From: Streptomyces violaceus
GTDB lineage: Bacteria; Actinomycetota; Actinomycetes; Streptomycetales; Streptomycetaceae
Direction of reading: 5' to 3'
Assembly (NCBI GenBank): GCA_000715635.1
Contig: KL569195.1
Location: 90,900 to 97,113, forward strand
Length of the DNA: 6,214 nt
The notes below the pieces were generated by a model. That model saw only the letters and a list, made by a program, of their open reading frames with translations. It did not search any database and was not told the DNA's origin. Positions 5,445-6,214 of the stretch are shown here, piece by piece. The translations under genes and the position numbers were made by a program. Position 1 is the stretch's first letter; each line of letters opens with the position of its first letter.

Positions 5445-6192
5445 AGGCACATCCCTTCCAACCAGACGGCCACGCCGTCGTCGTCGTTGCCGGCAGTGAG
5501 CGCGTCGGCGGCCTCCCGTACGTCCGCGCTCGCGTTCGCGACGGCCACGCCGAGGCCCGCGGCGGCGAGCATCCCCGTGTCGTTGGGCGCGTCGCCGAAG
5601 GCGACCGCCCGGTCCCAGCCGACGCCAAGAGCGGCGAGGACCGAGGCGACCGCGGACACCTTGTCCGCCTCGGGGGCCGACACCTCCAGCAGTCCCGGTC
5701 CCGAGGAGGTCCACCGCACCGCACCCCGCATCCCGAGCGGGGACGGCGGTCCGTCGGTGCCGGTGTGCACCATCAGACACAGCACGGGCGAACCGTCCGG
5801 CACGTCGTCGACGCGCGGGGCCGTCCCCGGACCGCTGGCCAGGATGTCGGGCCAGCCGGGACCGAGCAGGCGGTCGTGCTCCCGGTCCACGGCCCAGGGG
5901 CGCCGCCCGAGCGCCGCGATCTCGGCGCGGACGGTGGCCGGGGTCATCGCCCGGATCCGCCGTACGCCGCCGCCGTCCAGGTCGCTGACGACGGCACCGT
6001 TGGACGACACCAGGAAGGCTCCGAGACCGCGGACGGCGCGCAGGAGCTCGCGGGCCGACCAGACCGGGCGGGCCGTCGCGAGGACGACGCGGGTCCCCTG
6101 CGCGGCCGCCGCCCGCAGCGCCGCCGCCGAACGCTCGCTCAGCGTCCCGTCCGAGAGCAGCAGTGTGCCGTCGAGGTCGGTGACCACGACGG
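5432..6192 (-). CDS. Cof-type HAD phosphatase, 5' end missing
   Basis: This is a haloacid-dehalogenase-superfamily phosphatase of the Cof/PF08282 type (C2 cap), a cytoplasmic Mg-dependent enzyme acting on phosphorylated small molecules. All four motifs are present, numbering from the GTG at 6187: motif I VTDLDGTLL with nucleophile D4 and acid/base D6; motif II T38 in VVLATAR; motif III K176; motif IV FGDAPNDTGML with D199 and D203. SSNGA (61-65) and VAVANA (214-219) are usual Cof segments. The cap is roughly 75-170. Codons upstream of the GTG at 6187 continue in frame (A-V before it), and family members normally have about 5-10 residues before the first aspartate. The true start is therefore probably beyond the contig end, and the GTG is an artefact of the truncation. 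It is the first visible gene of the minus-strand operon and overlaps the kinase. Confidence 0.88.
5452..5459 (-). promoter_or_regulatory. Ribosome binding site of the P-loop kinase, inside the HAD gene
   Basis: GGAAGGGA on the minus strand lies within the last codons of the HAD gene. It is 7 nt from the GTG at 5444, 16 nt from the GTG at 5435 and 1 nt from the GTG at 5450, which selects 5444 as the likely start. The overlap implies translational coupling. Confidence 0.5.
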
Positions 6193-6214
6193 CTGTCTCT
6201 TATACACATCTCTG
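6193..6214. other. Tn5/Nextera transposon adapter (library artefact)
   Basis: Positions 6193-6211 read CTGTCTCTTATACACATCT, the exact 19-bp Tn5 mosaic end used in Nextera library preparation. The last three bases (CTG) continue as CAG-AGATGTG on the other strand. This resembles what I recall of first-generation Nextera adapters rather than the later Illumina ones. Translated on the minus strand it gives MCIRDS, a well-known false N-terminus in assembled data. This is not genomic sequence; base 6193 could belong to either side. Confidence 0.96.

Noticed and set aside
4908..6209. A 433-residue minus-strand open frame beginning MCIRDS
   Set aside because: The first part is an adapter plus an out-of-frame reading of the HAD gene, full of arginine and glycine. 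Only the last 178 residues, the P-loop protein, are real.
6193..6211. A genuine Tn5-family insertion end
   Set aside because: The match is to the engineered 19-bp mosaic end, located exactly at the contig tip, with no transposase or target duplication. A sequencing adapter explains it fully.

Overview
The window is high-GC actinobacterial DNA, most likely from Streptomyces or a close relative. Third codon positions are almost all G or C, GTG starts occur, genes are packed with start/stop overlaps, and there is one rare TTA leucine codon of the kind that depends on bldA tRNA in Streptomyces. The right end is not genomic: positions 6193-6211 are the Tn5/Nextera mosaic-end adapter, so the contig was cut off there by library preparation and real sequence stops at about 6192.

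Layout from left to right. (1) Positions 2-163 (+) hold the last 53 codons of a gene that enters from the left, probably the C-terminus of an amidohydrolase such as cytosine deaminase. (2) A perfect 11-bp inverted repeat separates it from a convergent 427-residue MFS exporter of the MFS_3/DHA3 type (186-1469, -). (3) A 152-bp divergent promoter region, the most AT-rich spot in the window, lies between the exporter and a phytanoyl-CoA dioxygenase (PhyH) family Fe(II)/2-oxoglutarate oxygenase (1622-2554, +). (4) The oxygenase overlaps tail to tail by 14 bp with a compact minus-strand operon. In transcription order this operon is a Cof-type HAD phosphatase (truncated by the contig end), a small P-loop nucleotide kinase-like protein, and two tandem paralogous FemAB/GNAT-fold acyl or aminoacyl transferases (3679-4854, then 2541-3659). 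The four operon genes are separated by overlaps or by gaps of at most 53 nt.

Read together, an oxygenase, a small-molecule kinase-like protein, a phosphatase, a duplicated pair of FemAB-like amide-forming enzymes and an exporter look like the accessory or tailoring part of a small specialized-metabolite pathway, for example a modified amino acid or small peptide that is hydroxylated, conjugated and exported. This is inference from gene content. No PKS, NRPS, adenylation domain, carrier protein or precursor peptide is visible, and the upstream part of the operon is missing. No RNA genes, mobile elements, CRISPR arrays or origins were found, and no stretch above 300 bases lacks a gene.
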